Positions 55,801 to 64,000 of a DNA stretch of 64,000 nucleotides are shown here, piece after piece. The stretch is from contig NC_008027.1 of assembly GCF_000026105.1 (NCBI RefSeq), forward strand, positions 3,052,501-3,116,500. The letters are read 5' to 3'. The notes beneath the pieces are model-generated. The model did not search any database. It was not told the origin of the DNA and saw nothing but the letters and a program-made list of their open reading frames with translations. The position numbers and the translations under genes were made by a program. Origin of the DNA: Pseudomonas entomophila L48. Its GTDB lineage: Bacteria; Pseudomonadota; Gammaproteobacteria; Pseudomonadales; Pseudomonadaceae. Within the stretch, counting starts at the first letter, position 1, and every line of letters begins with the position of its first letter.

Positions 55801-56595
55801 GCCGACCTCATGCTTTCCGAGGGCTTCACCCATATCGAGGACCTGAACCTGAGTGACAATGCGGCACTCAGCCATCTGCCCGAGCCACTGCTCAGCGCCT
55901 TCCCGCGCCTCACACGCTTGAGCCTTGGCAATTGCCGGTTCACCCACCCTCCGCATGTCGCTGAACCTTCGCAATTGACCTGGCTGGACATGGAGTCCAA
56001 TCGCGTGACCTGGGATGATCGCGCCCAGGCCGCGCTCGACCGCCTACCCAACCTGGCACTGCTGGACCTGAGCGGTAATCCGTTGTTGCGCGCACCCGCA
56101 CTCGACCGTCTGCCAGGCTTGCGATCGTTGATGCTCAATAACGCGCACTTGAGTGAACTGCCCAGCGGCCTCGGGCAATTGCGCCAGGCCCTGTTGCTGG
56201 ACCTTTCGAGCAATACGTTCGAGCGCCTGCCGACAGGCTTCGAGGTCCCTCCCGACGTCGGCAATCCCCTGGCGTTGGAAAGTGACTGGCTGAACCCGGT
56301 GATACGCGAGCAGATCGAGAACTATTACCAACAACACGGTATCGACCTGCTGGTCAGTGACTTCGACTACCAGGAACTGTTGCACGACGCCAGCCCTGCC
56401 CGCCTGGGCTTATGGCAAAAGCTGCCTTTGCACTATCGCCGGGACTTGCGCGCCATCCTGGACTCCACGCCGTTCGATCGCGATCCGGCCGCGACCCGCG
56501 AGGCGCTCTGGCAGCGGATAATCCGCATGGACAACGACCCGGCTTTCCTGCAATACGCCCTTGACCGGCCAGCGGCCGAGCTGCTCGACCTCTGA
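52810..56595 (+). CDS. Very large DUF6543 leucine-rich-repeat protein lacking an evident NEL domain
   Basis: A 1261-residue protein without a signal peptide. Residues 1 to about 930 carry the DUF6543-type region common to pseudomonad NEL effectors (LPTWAHQATAKQWRLL at the start, SRLVRSQQALARAI, ELDLGQRYQDHL, a hydrophobic LMIAGFFVPAVGTFMLAVTA and then QLLDEAYEGYEAW). A module at about 535-600 contains GQHFIRIEGSTYRQ and WRIVHPQ. LRRs span about 978-1140 (LHSLDLSGLAL, IEDLNLSDNAALS, LTWLDMESNRV, LALLDLSGNPLL, LLLDLSSNTFERLP). Related effectors then have a roughly 300-residue NEL E3 ligase with a catalytic Cys; here only about 120 residues remain, without a Cys. Target and secretion route unknown; no translocation signal is recognised. 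Confidence 0.8.
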   Translation: MPNDIPHQLLLQQRLPTWAHQATAKQWRLLTNALAPVQGTTEQPPGWFANAAPDLREQLQASQSRLVRSQQALARAIKPLRQISEFAEPLLADRLHTEHGFDHPLRNTELIRIHHRWTHQVDVAHHERSTLLEAALHNFADNLTFSRDSALAPSEGIQVHKTTVTGQTTLGDSETWVDVAMASETYTIAALGLSPEDFARTCRELDLGQRYQDHLASVFAPSKVAKLSKQVYRDQLRLAADIGFLRHRLTGAALDTLKTLLDSGTSLPCTRLSLFDIPLHEVLIMDAGESGLLVSLPGQDQALRQFTGMDSVHEQLCNDLLDAAFRQRFLDYVPRLQQATFLDRLRQNLDANGKSPTDQHWPRRAQADLHMAQLPVTGEIFDFLHNDHVARLQAEARLFAVPTADADERERKRRLALWESAGLDALMIAGFFVPAVGTFMLAVTAFQLLDEAYEGYEAWHAGDRHLALRHLEAVGLNLGLMAGLHVAGKVLPRLFNSPLLEGLDPITLDDGSQRLRKPDLVAYQSPVELPDTVRPNAKGQYLHQGQHFIRIEGSTYRQALDSTTGRWRIVHPQQDDAYRPWLEHNDEGAWHVDQEEPQRWSDIQLLRRLGPGLGLEAFDDAELLAALDISGVDRARLQEVYLANQPTPALLADTLVRMEMARGLPELGSEALESLYASQAASTMEQQLMQACPRLTTPLARRLVARLSAQERSAWVTGDQLPPWLLTQAAETQGQLPIVRAMEGLYYPALTSPDSERLMLDCLERLPGNAGELRIELRQSRPDGNLLASTGPEQARWRRVLIKSADGFEVYTGDRPVAGRPHRSLLDALHETLPEAKRESLQADSSEVLGGLLRQQAVQARGDWPHRLWGLKRPSPRPGLRGGKPLTAQPVLQSPRNALFARYRRLYPRVSDRQISQVFANWRQRLIAPQAELLVRERSLRDLRERLGAWAGEIPRRRRAARAILNAWRRNTFAWLIDGRALHSLDLSGLALENRDIADLMLSEGFTHIEDLNLSDNAALSHLPEPLLSAFPRLTRLSLGNCRFTHPPHVAEPSQLTWLDMESNRVTWDDRAQAALDRLPNLALLDLSGNPLLRAPALDRLPGLRSLMLNNAHLSELPSGLGQLRQALLLDLSSNTFERLPTGFEVPPDVGNPLALESDWLNPVIREQIENYYQQHGIDLLVSDFDYQELLHDASPARLGLWQKLPLHYRRDLRAILDSTPFDRDPAATREALWQRIIRMDNDPAFLQYALDRPAAELLDL

Positions 56596-56598
56596 CCG

Positions 56599-58833
56599 TC
56601 ATGCACCACGGCGGCGGCTTTCATTGGCCGCCAGCCAACGCGCCAGGTCGGCGGCGGGCATCGGACGCCCGAACAGGAAGCCCTGGCCCTGATCGCACCC
56701 GGCATTGCGCAGGAAGTCAAACTGGGCCTGGGTTTCGATACCCTCGGCGGTGATCCTGAAACCCAGGGCATGCCCCAGGTCGATGATTGCCCTGGCCACG
56801 GCCACGGCGTCGTCGTCCTCGGGCAAGTCCTTGATGAAGGCCCGATCGATCTTCAGGTGGTCGATCGGCAGGGCTCGCAGGTAGGCGAGCGACGAGTAGC
56901 CGGTGCCAAAGTCGTCCACTGCGGTGGCCACGCCCATGGCCTGCAACTGGGCGAGCACCGCACAGGCTTGCTGCTGGCTCTCCATCAACAGGCTTTCGGT
57001 GATTTCCACTTCCAGCAGGTTGGCCGGCAGGCCGTGGCGCTCCAGCGCCGACGCCAGGCTGGTGACATAGTCGCTGCGCTCGATCTGCAAGGCCGCCACA
57101 TTGATCGCCAGCGGCCCGGGCAAGCCATCGCCGGCACGCCAGGCGGCCAGTTGGGCACAGGCCAGCTCCAGCACCCGCTCGCCCAGCGGAATGATCAGGC
57201 CGGTGCGCTCGGCCAACGGAATGAATTCGGCCGGAGACACCAGGCCATGGTGCGGATCACGCCAGCGCAGCAGTGCCTCGACACCTTCCAGTTGCCCACT
57301 GAACAGGTCGACCTTGGGCTGGTACCACAGCTCGAACTCGTTGTGCTCCAGCGCCCTGCGCAGGTTGCGTTCCAGCTCGAGACGTTGCTGCAGGCGCTCG
57401 GTCATGTCCGGGTGGTACGGGCGCCAGGCGTTGCGCCCGCTCTCCTTGGCCGCGTACATGGCGGTGTCGGCGTGGCGCAGCAGGCTGTCGGCGTCTTCAC
57501 CGTGCTGGGGGCTCCAGGCCAGGCCGATGCTACCGGTGACCAGGGTGGCATTGCCGTTGAGGTCGAACGGCCGCTGCAGGCAACGCAGCAAGGCGCGGAT
57601 CTGGTGCTGCACCTGCCCCTGGGCACCCTGCAGCATGAACACGAACTCGTCGCCCCCCAAGCGGCATACCCGATCCTGGCTATGCAGTTCCTGCAGGAAG
57701 CGCGCGGTGGCCTGCTGCAGCAACAGGTCGCCCATGGGATGGCCGAGGCTGTCGTTGACTTGCTTGAAGCCGTCGATATCGAGCATCAGTACCGCCAGGC
57801 CATGGTCCCGCAGGATGGCCTCGGTCAACTGTTGCTGGAACAGCACACGGTTGGGCAACCCGGTGATGGTGTCGTAATGGGCCAGACGTTCCAGTTGCGC
57901 CTGATACTGGCGCAACTCGCGGTTACGCAGTTCAAGCAAACGCTGCTTGCGGTTGAGCTGGGCGACGAACAGGCTGAACAACCCGGTGCAGCTCAAGGCG
58001 AACAGAAACAGCGGCGAGGCGAACAGGTCCAGCCCCGCCGCGCTCGCCCGAGGCGCGGCCACCAACTGCCAGACACCGCCGGGCACATCGACGGTCATCT
58101 TCACCTGGGACGCTTCGAACAACCGGGGGTCGCCCCAGATCAGCGCGCCATCGGCACCCTTGCCGTCGACACCGCGCACGGCCAGTTCAAACTCGGTGTC
58201 CGGGCGCAACCCGGCGGTCAGCAGCAGCCGGTCGATATCGGCCACGATCGACACATTGCCCCAGTAGAACTGCACGCCACGCTTGCCCGTGATGAACACC
58301 GGGCGTCGGTAGATCAGCGCCCTGCCGCCCTGGTACAGCTGCAGGGGGCCAGCCAATACGGGCCGTGCCTGGTTGCGCGCCGATTGCAGGAGCGGGAATT
58401 GATCCGGCAACTGGCGATAGTCCAGCCCGATCAAGCGCTCATTGCCCTGCATCGGGTAGACATCGAAGATCACATCCCCCGGCGCCAGCGCGATATGACG
58501 CATGTAGGGCACCGACTGCAAGGCATCGCGGGCCATGCCATGGAAATGCGCCGGGCTGATGCCGCCATCGGCGGCGATCAACTGGGCAATGCCTTCGGCT
58601 TCACCGAACGCGGCGCCCAGCTGAGCCTCCAGCGCCCCGCGCATCCCGGCCAGGCGCGCGGCAAGGTTGCCCAGTTGTTCGTTGCGTTCGCGCTGCGCAT
58701 CGAGGTAGCCGAGGGCAACCGACAGGCCGATGCCGATCAGGGCGAAGCCGACCGGCAGCAGGCGGTTAAGCGTTTGGCGCAGCGCACCCGGGGTGGGCGG
58801 CGGCGCTTCATGGGAGAGTTGGGAAAGGGTCAT
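56599..58833 (-). CDS. Membrane GGDEF-EAL protein with periplasmic CHASE-like sensor
   Basis: A 744-residue c-di-GMP enzyme. TM1 is near residues 27-47; a periplasmic CHASE-type sensor follows to about 280 (GMARDALQSVPYMRHIALAP, YRRPVFITGKRGVQFYWGN); TM2 lies near 290-310. The GGDEF domain has the intact RLGGDEFVF site and the EAL domain has EALLRW, ITESLL and DDFGTGYSSLAYLR, so both catalytic sets look complete. The ATG at 58833 is used; the longer frame to 59028 overlaps the divergent LRR gene. It lies between two LRR effector-like genes on the opposite strand, its 3' end four bases from the first. Confidence 0.9.
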   Translation of the reverse strand: MTLSQLSHEAPPPTPGALRQTLNRLLPVGFALIGIGLSVALGYLDAQRERNEQLGNLAARLAGMRGALEAQLGAAFGEAEGIAQLIAADGGISPAHFHGMARDALQSVPYMRHIALAPGDVIFDVYPMQGNERLIGLDYRQLPDQFPLLQSARNQARPVLAGPLQLYQGGRALIYRRPVFITGKRGVQFYWGNVSIVADIDRLLLTAGLRPDTEFELAVRGVDGKGADGALIWGDPRLFEASQVKMTVDVPGGVWQLVAAPRASAAGLDLFASPLFLFALSCTGLFSLFVAQLNRKQRLLELRNRELRQYQAQLERLAHYDTITGLPNRVLFQQQLTEAILRDHGLAVLMLDIDGFKQVNDSLGHPMGDLLLQQATARFLQELHSQDRVCRLGGDEFVFMLQGAQGQVQHQIRALLRCLQRPFDLNGNATLVTGSIGLAWSPQHGEDADSLLRHADTAMYAAKESGRNAWRPYHPDMTERLQQRLELERNLRRALEHNEFELWYQPKVDLFSGQLEGVEALLRWRDPHHGLVSPAEFIPLAERTGLIIPLGERVLELACAQLAAWRAGDGLPGPLAINVAALQIERSDYVTSLASALERHGLPANLLEVEITESLLMESQQQACAVLAQLQAMGVATAVDDFGTGYSSLAYLRALPIDHLKIDRAFIKDLPEDDDAVAVARAIIDLGHALGFRITAEGIETQAQFDFLRNAGCDQGQGFLFGRPMPAADLARWLAANESRRRGA

Positions 58834-58980
58834 AGTCAGGCGACGAAAGGCTATTGAGCGGTTATCGGCGCGGCGCGAACGAAATTGAGGTTTCTTTTGC
58901 CACTCGGCCGGCGCCAGACCTATGTACGACCTGCGGCGCCGCCACGGCGGGTCTGATGGGCCTTTTGCAAGGAACCGCAC

Positions 58981-61900
58981 ATGGACGCGAACACGCTCAC
59001 CCCACACCAGGCTCTCCTCGAACGCCAACTACCCACCTGGACACAGGACGCGACTGCCGAACACTGGCAGCGGCTAGGTGACGCTATCACGCCGGCACAA
59101 GGCCTGCCCGGCGCCGAAGCCGACTGGTTCGCCGGTGCAGCGCCCCATCTGCGCGAAGCCGTGGAGGCCAGCCAAGCACGCCTGATGGGCTCGCAGCGCT
59201 TGCTGGCCAGACAACTACGCGGCCTTATGAGCATCAACGCGTTCGCCGAGCCCCTGCTCGCCGAACGCTTGCGCAATACCCACGGTTTCAGCGCCCCACT
59301 GCGCAAGGCCGGCCTGGTATGGCTGAAGCACTTCTACACCTTCCAGGTGTATGTCACCCATCATGAGCACCGTAACCTGCTTGAAGCGGCCCTGCAGAAC
59401 TTCAGCGACCAGGTCACGTTCAGTTGGGACAGTGCCCTTGCCCTGGACACTGACTGGACAGCGCTCAAGACCACCGTGATGGGCAAGACGACGCTGGGGG
59501 ACAGCGAAACCGAGGTGGACATCGCCCTGCCTTCGGAGCAGGTGACCATCAAGCCGCTGGCGCTCTCGCCCACCGCGTTCGCCAGGACCTGTCGCGAGCT
59601 TGATATTGGCCAACGTTACCAGGACCATCTCGATACCCTGTTCGCGCCCTCGGCCGTTCGCCAGGCGGCGGTCAGCGTCTACCGTGACAGTCTGCGCCTG
59701 GCGGCTGATCTTGCGAGCATACGCCGTCAACTCGATGGTTCGGCATTGGATGCCGTGCGATCACTGCTGAGCGACGGTAGCGCGTCCCCCTGCAGGCAGC
59801 TGAGCCTGTTCGGCGTGACCTTGCACGAAGCCGTCATCATCGAAACCGTCGCGCCTGGCCTGCTGCTCCTTTTGCCCGGGCAACAGCAAACGCTGCGCGC
59901 CTTCGCCAACCTTGATGCGCTGCATGGGCAATTGCGCTCGGACCTGTTGGATGCCACGTTCCGTCGACGCTTCATGGATTTCGTGCCGAGCGCGCAACGC
60001 GTCCAGTTTTCCAGCCGGCTTCGGCAGAACCTCGATGCAAGCGGTGACACACCCGATGATCAAGCCTGGCTGTTGCGCAACGGTGCCGACTTGCACCTGG
60101 AGACCTCACCCATCACGGGTGACCTGTACGATTTCCTGCACGATGACCACCTGGCGCGCCTCAAGCGCGAGGCCAGGCAGGTGGCCGTACCCACGGCCGA
60201 TGCCGACGAGCTGGCCTACAAGGCGCGCAAGGCCCTGTGGAACCGTGTGGGTCTCGATGCACTGATGATCGCAGGCATGTTCGTACCGGCCTTGGGCACG
60301 CTCATGACCGCGGTGATTGCCTACCAATTGCTGGATGAGGCCTATGAAGGCTACGAAGCCTGGCAGGTCGGTGACCGCCACGAGGCCCTCGGCCACCTCG
60401 AGTCGGTCGCGCTCAACCTGGCGATGATCGGCGGCCTGCACCTCGCGGGTAAAGCCGTGAACAAACTTGGTTCGAGCGCATTGATGGAAAGCCTCGCTCC
60501 GGTCACCCTCGACGACGGCAGCCAGCGCCTGTGGCGACCGCTGCCAGGGCGTCTTCTTCAGGACTACCCGCGACTGCAAACACCCATGGCCAGGCGCCTG
60601 CAGACCGAAGGGCAACTGCCGTCGAAAGCCACTTCATCGGTGCAGGCCGACTCGACCCGCCAGTTCCTGAACAGCGCGCTGGAAGGCCTTTACCTGCCCG
60701 AACAGGCCAGCGCCGACAGCGAGCGCCTGATCATCAATGCCCTGCCCCAGCTCCCCGGCTGGCCTGCGCAACTGCGCCTCGAGCTGCGTGCCGCCTCGCC
60801 CCGAGGTACGGTGCTGATGGCCTCGGGCGCCGAGCCGGGCAGCCGTGCCTGCGTGGTGATCAAGTCCGCAGAAGGTTACGAGGCCTACCTCGAGGAGCGA
60901 CCGGCGCCGCAGCCTCGGGACCATGACCTTGCCAGGGTTGCCCTCCATGCACTGTCCCGCAGCGACCGTCAGGCTATGGGGCTGGCGCACGATGATATCG
61001 ATAGCCTGCGTGGGGCGATCCATCGCCTGGTGGCGTCTGATAATACGCGTGCGATGCGCCTGCTCGAACCCTCTGCGGTGGGCTGGGCACCGCGCGGCGG
61101 GCTGTCGGGCGGAATGGAAGAGGCGGCCCCGCGCATCGACATCGGTGCGGCGTTCCGACGCTACCGGCAGCTCTATCCCGAGGCCGCTGACTTCCAGATC
61201 AACGAACAACTGACGCAATGGGTGGAGGCTGGCCTGGACCCTATGCAACAGATGGCCGACCTGGAGCGCCAGCTCATGGACTTTCGCGCAGCACTGCGCG
61301 CCTGGGCAGGCGATAGTCCGTTGCGTCATGCCGCCGTCCGCAGACTGGTGAGCAACTGGCAGCGTGTTGCGGAGTTCACCGAGGAGGAAGGGTACGCCGT
61401 ACACTTGCTCAGCCTGTCCGACCTGGCGTTGACCGATGACGACCTGGCCGCGCTGGCGTTGCCGGACCGTTTCGAGCATATCCGGCGCGTGGACCTCTCC
61501 GGCAACCGCGACTTGACCGAGCTGCCTGCTGAGTTCCTCGAACGATTTACCCGGCTGGAGCGCCTGCACCTGATGGACTGCGGGCTGACACAGATCCCCA
61601 ACATCGCTGTGCCGGAGTCGCTGCAGTGGCTCGACATGCAGGGCAACCGGATCGCCTGGAGCGATTCCAACCAAGCGGCACTCGATCGCCTGAGCGGCCT
61701 GCAGCTGCTGGACCTGTCGCACAACCCTCTGGTCCGAAGCCCCGACCTCAGCCAGTTGAACAACCTCGACATGCTCAACCTAAACCACAGTGAGCTGGTG
61801 CAATGGCCTGCGGGCATGCGCAGTGACGACGGCTGGCAACCCACGGTGTTCGACCTGCGCGACAACCGCTTCGCGAGCCTGCCACAAGACTTGCAACTGT

Positions 61901-62253
61901 CTCGCGTTGCCGCCCAGAACCTGTGGTTGGAGAGCGACGAGCTGAGCGAACAGGTCAGCCAGCAGATCCAGGCCTACTACGACCTGCACGGCATCGACCT
62001 GCTGGTTGCCGACGTCGACTATGAGGAAATACTCGAAGACACCGACGTCGCCGACTGGGGCATCTGGAACGATTTGCCACTGCCCTATCGCCGTGAGCTC
62101 CGAGGCCTGCAGCAATTGCCCGACTACAGCCAGCCACAATTGTGGGAACGGCTGCGCACCTTTACCGATCCTCGGGTAAGAGACTATGCCTTGTCGATCG
62201 GCGCAATGAGACTGCTGGAGGACGAGGTGTTCCCTCCGCCCTTCGAGGAGTGA
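58981..62253 (+). CDS. Second DUF6543 leucine-rich-repeat protein, shorter paralogue
   Basis: A 1090-residue paralogue of the gene at 52810. The ATG at 58981 follows AAGGAA. It shares LPTWTQDATAEHWQRL, AFARTCRELDIGQRYQDHL, DALMIAGMFVPALGTLMTAV and QLLDEAYEGYEAW. LRRs lie at about 805-960 (RRVDLSGNRDLTELP, LQWLDMQGNRI, LQLLDLSHNPLV). The tail LDLHGIDLLVAD-like segment and about 120 residues after the LRRs match the paralogue; no NEL domain or catalytic Cys. About 170 residues present in the paralogue, including its WRIVHPQ module, are missing after residue 525. No signal peptide. Confidence 0.8.
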   Translation: MDANTLTPHQALLERQLPTWTQDATAEHWQRLGDAITPAQGLPGAEADWFAGAAPHLREAVEASQARLMGSQRLLARQLRGLMSINAFAEPLLAERLRNTHGFSAPLRKAGLVWLKHFYTFQVYVTHHEHRNLLEAALQNFSDQVTFSWDSALALDTDWTALKTTVMGKTTLGDSETEVDIALPSEQVTIKPLALSPTAFARTCRELDIGQRYQDHLDTLFAPSAVRQAAVSVYRDSLRLAADLASIRRQLDGSALDAVRSLLSDGSASPCRQLSLFGVTLHEAVIIETVAPGLLLLLPGQQQTLRAFANLDALHGQLRSDLLDATFRRRFMDFVPSAQRVQFSSRLRQNLDASGDTPDDQAWLLRNGADLHLETSPITGDLYDFLHDDHLARLKREARQVAVPTADADELAYKARKALWNRVGLDALMIAGMFVPALGTLMTAVIAYQLLDEAYEGYEAWQVGDRHEALGHLESVALNLAMIGGLHLAGKAVNKLGSSALMESLAPVTLDDGSQRLWRPLPGRLLQDYPRLQTPMARRLQTEGQLPSKATSSVQADSTRQFLNSALEGLYLPEQASADSERLIINALPQLPGWPAQLRLELRAASPRGTVLMASGAEPGSRACVVIKSAEGYEAYLEERPAPQPRDHDLARVALHALSRSDRQAMGLAHDDIDSLRGAIHRLVASDNTRAMRLLEPSAVGWAPRGGLSGGMEEAAPRIDIGAAFRRYRQLYPEAADFQINEQLTQWVEAGLDPMQQMADLERQLMDFRAALRAWAGDSPLRHAAVRRLVSNWQRVAEFTEEEGYAVHLLSLSDLALTDDDLAALALPDRFEHIRRVDLSGNRDLTELPAEFLERFTRLERLHLMDCGLTQIPNIAVPESLQWLDMQGNRIAWSDSNQAALDRLSGLQLLDLSHNPLVRSPDLSQLNNLDMLNLNHSELVQWPAGMRSDDGWQPTVFDLRDNRFASLPQDLQLSRVAAQNLWLESDELSEQVSQQIQAYYDLHGIDLLVADVDYEEILEDTDVADWGIWNDLPLPYRRELRGLQQLPDYSQPQLWERLRTFTDPRVRDYALSIGAMRLLEDEVFPPPFEE

Positions 62254-62303
62254 CCCCAAGGCCGGTGCTACCCGCCGCTTCATGAGCCAGACTGGTGTTT
62301 TTA

Positions 62304-62329
62304 AGCCGGTGAGCGCATGCTCACTGGCT
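62304..62329. other. Hairpin upstream of the dehydrogenase gene
   Basis: AGCC-G-GTGAGC-GCAT-GCTCAC-T-GGCT forms an eleven-pair stem with one wobble pair and a four-base loop. No T-tract follows, so it is not a standard terminator. It may be a 3' stabiliser of the LRR message or a regulatory site for the next gene. Confidence 0.5.
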
Positions 62330-62368
62330 GAAGCGTTTCATCATCTGGATTAGAGAGGTGCAGTGCCC

Positions 62369-63988
62369 ATGGACCGTCTGCTCGATTCGTTGTTTCCCGC
62401 CCCTGAAGATGTTCCCGAAGCCTGGCGCCTGGGCGAACCTCTGGAACAACGTGATTACCTCGTCGCCGGTGAACTCAGGCGCTGGGACGGCCCGCTGGCC
62501 ACGGTACGCAGCCCGGTCTGGCTGAAAGACGGCGACGGTGAGCGCCAGGTGATCCTCGGCAGCGCCCCGCTGCTCGATGCCGACACCGCGCTCACCGCCC
62601 TGGACGCCGCCGTCGCCGCCTATGACAAAGGCCGTGGTGCCTGGCCGAACATGCGCGTGGCCGAACGCATCCAACATGTCGAGTCATTCCTGGCACGTAT
62701 GCGTGAGCAGCGCACGGCCGTGGTCAAGCTGCTGATGTGGGAGATCGGCAAGAACCTCAAGGATTCGGAAAAAGAATTCGACCGCACCTGCGACTACATC
62801 GTCGACACCATCAATGCACTCAAGGACCTCGACCGCCGCTCCAGCCGCTTCGAACTGGAGCAAGGCACCCTTGGCCAGATCCGCCGGGCACCGCTGGGCG
62901 TGGCGCTGTGCATGGGCCCCTACAACTACCCGCTTAACGAAACCTTTACCACGCTGATCCCGGCGCTGATCATGGGCAACACCGTGGTGTTCAAGCCGGC
63001 CAAGTTCGGCGTGCTGCTGATCCGCCCGCTGCTCGAGGCGTTCCGCGACAGTTTCCCGGCCGGGGTGATCAACGTCATCTACGGTCGTGGCCGCGAGACG
63101 GTCAGCGCCCTGATGGCGAGCGGCAAGGTCGACGTGTTCGCCTTCATCGGCACTCATAAGGCCGCCAGCGACCTGAAGAAACTGCACCCGCGCCCGCACC
63201 GCCTGCGCGCAGCCCTCGGCCTTGACGCCAAGAACCCCGGCATCGTCCTGCCGCAGGTCGACCTGGACAACGCCGTGGAAGAGGCCGTCACCGGCGCGCT
63301 GTCGTTCAACGGCCAGCGCTGCACCGCCTTGAAGATCCTCTTCGTGCACGAGGATGTGGTCGAGCCGTTCCTCGACAAGTTCCAGCGCAAGCTGGCCGCG
63401 CTCAAGCCCGGCATGCCCTGGGAACCGGGGGTGGCCCTGACGCCGCTGCCGGAGCCTGGCAAGGTCGACTACCTCGATGGCCTGGTGGCCGACGCCACCG
63501 CCAAAGGCGCCAGGGTACTCAACGAAGGGGGCGGCCAGAGCCGTGGTTCGTTCTTCTACCCCGCCCTGCTCTACCCGGTCAGCCGTGACATGCGGGTATA
63601 CCACGAGGAACAGTTCGGCCCGCTGGTGCCAGTCGTGCCCTACCGTGACCTGCAGACGGTGATCGACGATGTGCTCGACTCCGACTACGGCCAGCAATTG
63701 AGCCTGTTCGGCAACGACCCCGAGACCATCGGCGCACTGGTCGACATCTTCGCCAACCAAGTGGGGCGCATCAACCTCAATGCCCAGTGCCAACGTGGCC
63801 CGGACACTTACCCGTTCAACGGCCGCAAGAACAGCGCCGAAGGCACGTTGTCGGTGCACGACGCACTGCGGGTGTTTTCCATCCGCACCTTGGTGGCAAC
63901 CAAGTTCCAGGAATCAAACAAGCAACTGATCAGCGAAATCATCCGCAACCGGCAGTCGAGTTTCCTGACCACCGACTACATCTTCTGA
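62369..63988 (+). CDS. NADP-dependent glyceraldehyde-3-phosphate dehydrogenase (aldehyde dehydrogenase superfamily)
   Basis: A 539-residue aldehyde dehydrogenase. The catalytic Cys318 is in FNGQRCTA, the general-base region is GLDAKNPGIV, and the cofactor binding region is MGPYNYPLNETFTTLIPALI with FKPAKFG. The C-terminus (PFNGRKNSAEGTLSVHDALR, then SSFLTTDYIF) is that of the pseudomonad non-phosphorylating GAPN-like group. It would oxidise glyceraldehyde 3-phosphate to 3-phosphoglycerate with NADPH formation. The ATG at 62369 is chosen; a GTG two codons upstream is possible. Confidence 0.85.
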   Translation: MDRLLDSLFPAPEDVPEAWRLGEPLEQRDYLVAGELRRWDGPLATVRSPVWLKDGDGERQVILGSAPLLDADTALTALDAAVAAYDKGRGAWPNMRVAERIQHVESFLARMREQRTAVVKLLMWEIGKNLKDSEKEFDRTCDYIVDTINALKDLDRRSSRFELEQGTLGQIRRAPLGVALCMGPYNYPLNETFTTLIPALIMGNTVVFKPAKFGVLLIRPLLEAFRDSFPAGVINVIYGRGRETVSALMASGKVDVFAFIGTHKAASDLKKLHPRPHRLRAALGLDAKNPGIVLPQVDLDNAVEEAVTGALSFNGQRCTALKILFVHEDVVEPFLDKFQRKLAALKPGMPWEPGVALTPLPEPGKVDYLDGLVADATAKGARVLNEGGGQSRGSFFYPALLYPVSRDMRVYHEEQFGPLVPVVPYRDLQTVIDDVLDSDYGQQLSLFGNDPETIGALVDIFANQVGRINLNAQCQRGPDTYPFNGRKNSAEGTLSVHDALRVFSIRTLVATKFQESNKQLISEIIRNRQSSFLTTDYIF

Positions 63989-64000
63989 CGACCCGTTCGC

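Noticed and set aside
56770..58857. 695-codon plus-strand frame opposite the GGDEF-EAL gene
   Set aside because: A shadow frame. The minus strand encodes intact GGDEF and EAL motifs, while this frame is Gln/Arg-rich without domains.
55740..62253. NEL E3 ligase domain in the two LRR proteins
   Set aside because: Sequence after the LRRs is too short and has no cysteine, so the catalytic centre cannot be present.
62304..62329. Rho-independent terminator after the second LRR gene
   Set aside because: The stem is strong but no T-tract follows, so it is recorded only as a hairpin.

Overview
The window looks like chromosome of a Pseudomonas of the P. putida group (the P. entomophila / P. mosselii side is plausible; this is inference). 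The grounds are high GC with pseudomonad codon use, many paired REP elements built on a GTAGGAGC core, a membrane PQQ glucose dehydrogenase, a TccC-like Rhs protein, two very large DUF6543-type leucine-rich-repeat proteins, and a six-gene operon ordered like fapABCDEF. I saw no rRNA, tRNA, CRISPR array, insertion sequence or prophage.

Layout. 1-2.2 kb: end of a polyamine-binding protein gene and a puuB-like oxidase. 2.2-2.9 kb: a toxin-antitoxin pair (RelE-type toxin first) with a candidate operator. 3-14.4 kb: ordinary envelope and transport genes (lipoprotein, DUF1842 pair, AEC carrier, SleB-like hydrolase, CAP protein, LysE and MFS exporters, AraC and LysR regulators, and a MATE pump divergent from a TetR regulator over two palindromes). 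14.8-21.4 kb: gcd, an APC permease, two methyltransferases and a beta-propeller protein. 21.6-24.5 kb: a TccC-like Rhs gene broken by one in-frame TAA, with an AT-rich unrecognised C-terminal domain. 24.8-34.1 kb: ureidoglycine aminohydrolase, START protein, MFS, a serine hydrolase, azoR with a divergent LysR, YjbR-like protein, uppP plus a DUF1294 gene, and a chemoreceptor. 34.3-36.9 kb: a secreted HvnA-like (NAD glycohydrolase family) protein beside pnuC and a nadR-like kinase, which suggests NAD scavenging.

The most distinctive part is 37.1-52.5 kb, a biofilm-matrix island. It holds a divergent Fap-type functional amyloid operon (two subunit-like proteins with GVN-x-x-AG repeats, a C39 peptidase, a FapE-like secreted protein and a coiled-coil/barrel FapF-like porin) behind a candidate sigma-54 promoter. 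It is followed by a membrane sulfatase-fold enzyme. On the opposite strand lies an exopolysaccharide export set (Wza-like, EpsL-like barrel, Wzz-like, tyrosine kinase) with a tiny protein carrying a PEP-CTERM-like tail, a GT61 glycosyltransferase and a FemAB/GNAT-like protein. The FapC-like subunit replaces the usual second linker with a long Ser-rich segment that ends in seven tandem octapeptides.

52.8-62.3 kb: two paralogous DUF6543-LRR proteins on the plus strand, separated by a GGDEF-EAL protein on the minus strand. Both end shortly after the LRRs without a recognisable NEL ubiquitin-ligase domain, and the second also lacks an internal module. 62.4-64 kb: an NADP-dependent glyceraldehyde-3-phosphate dehydrogenase of the aldehyde dehydrogenase superfamily.
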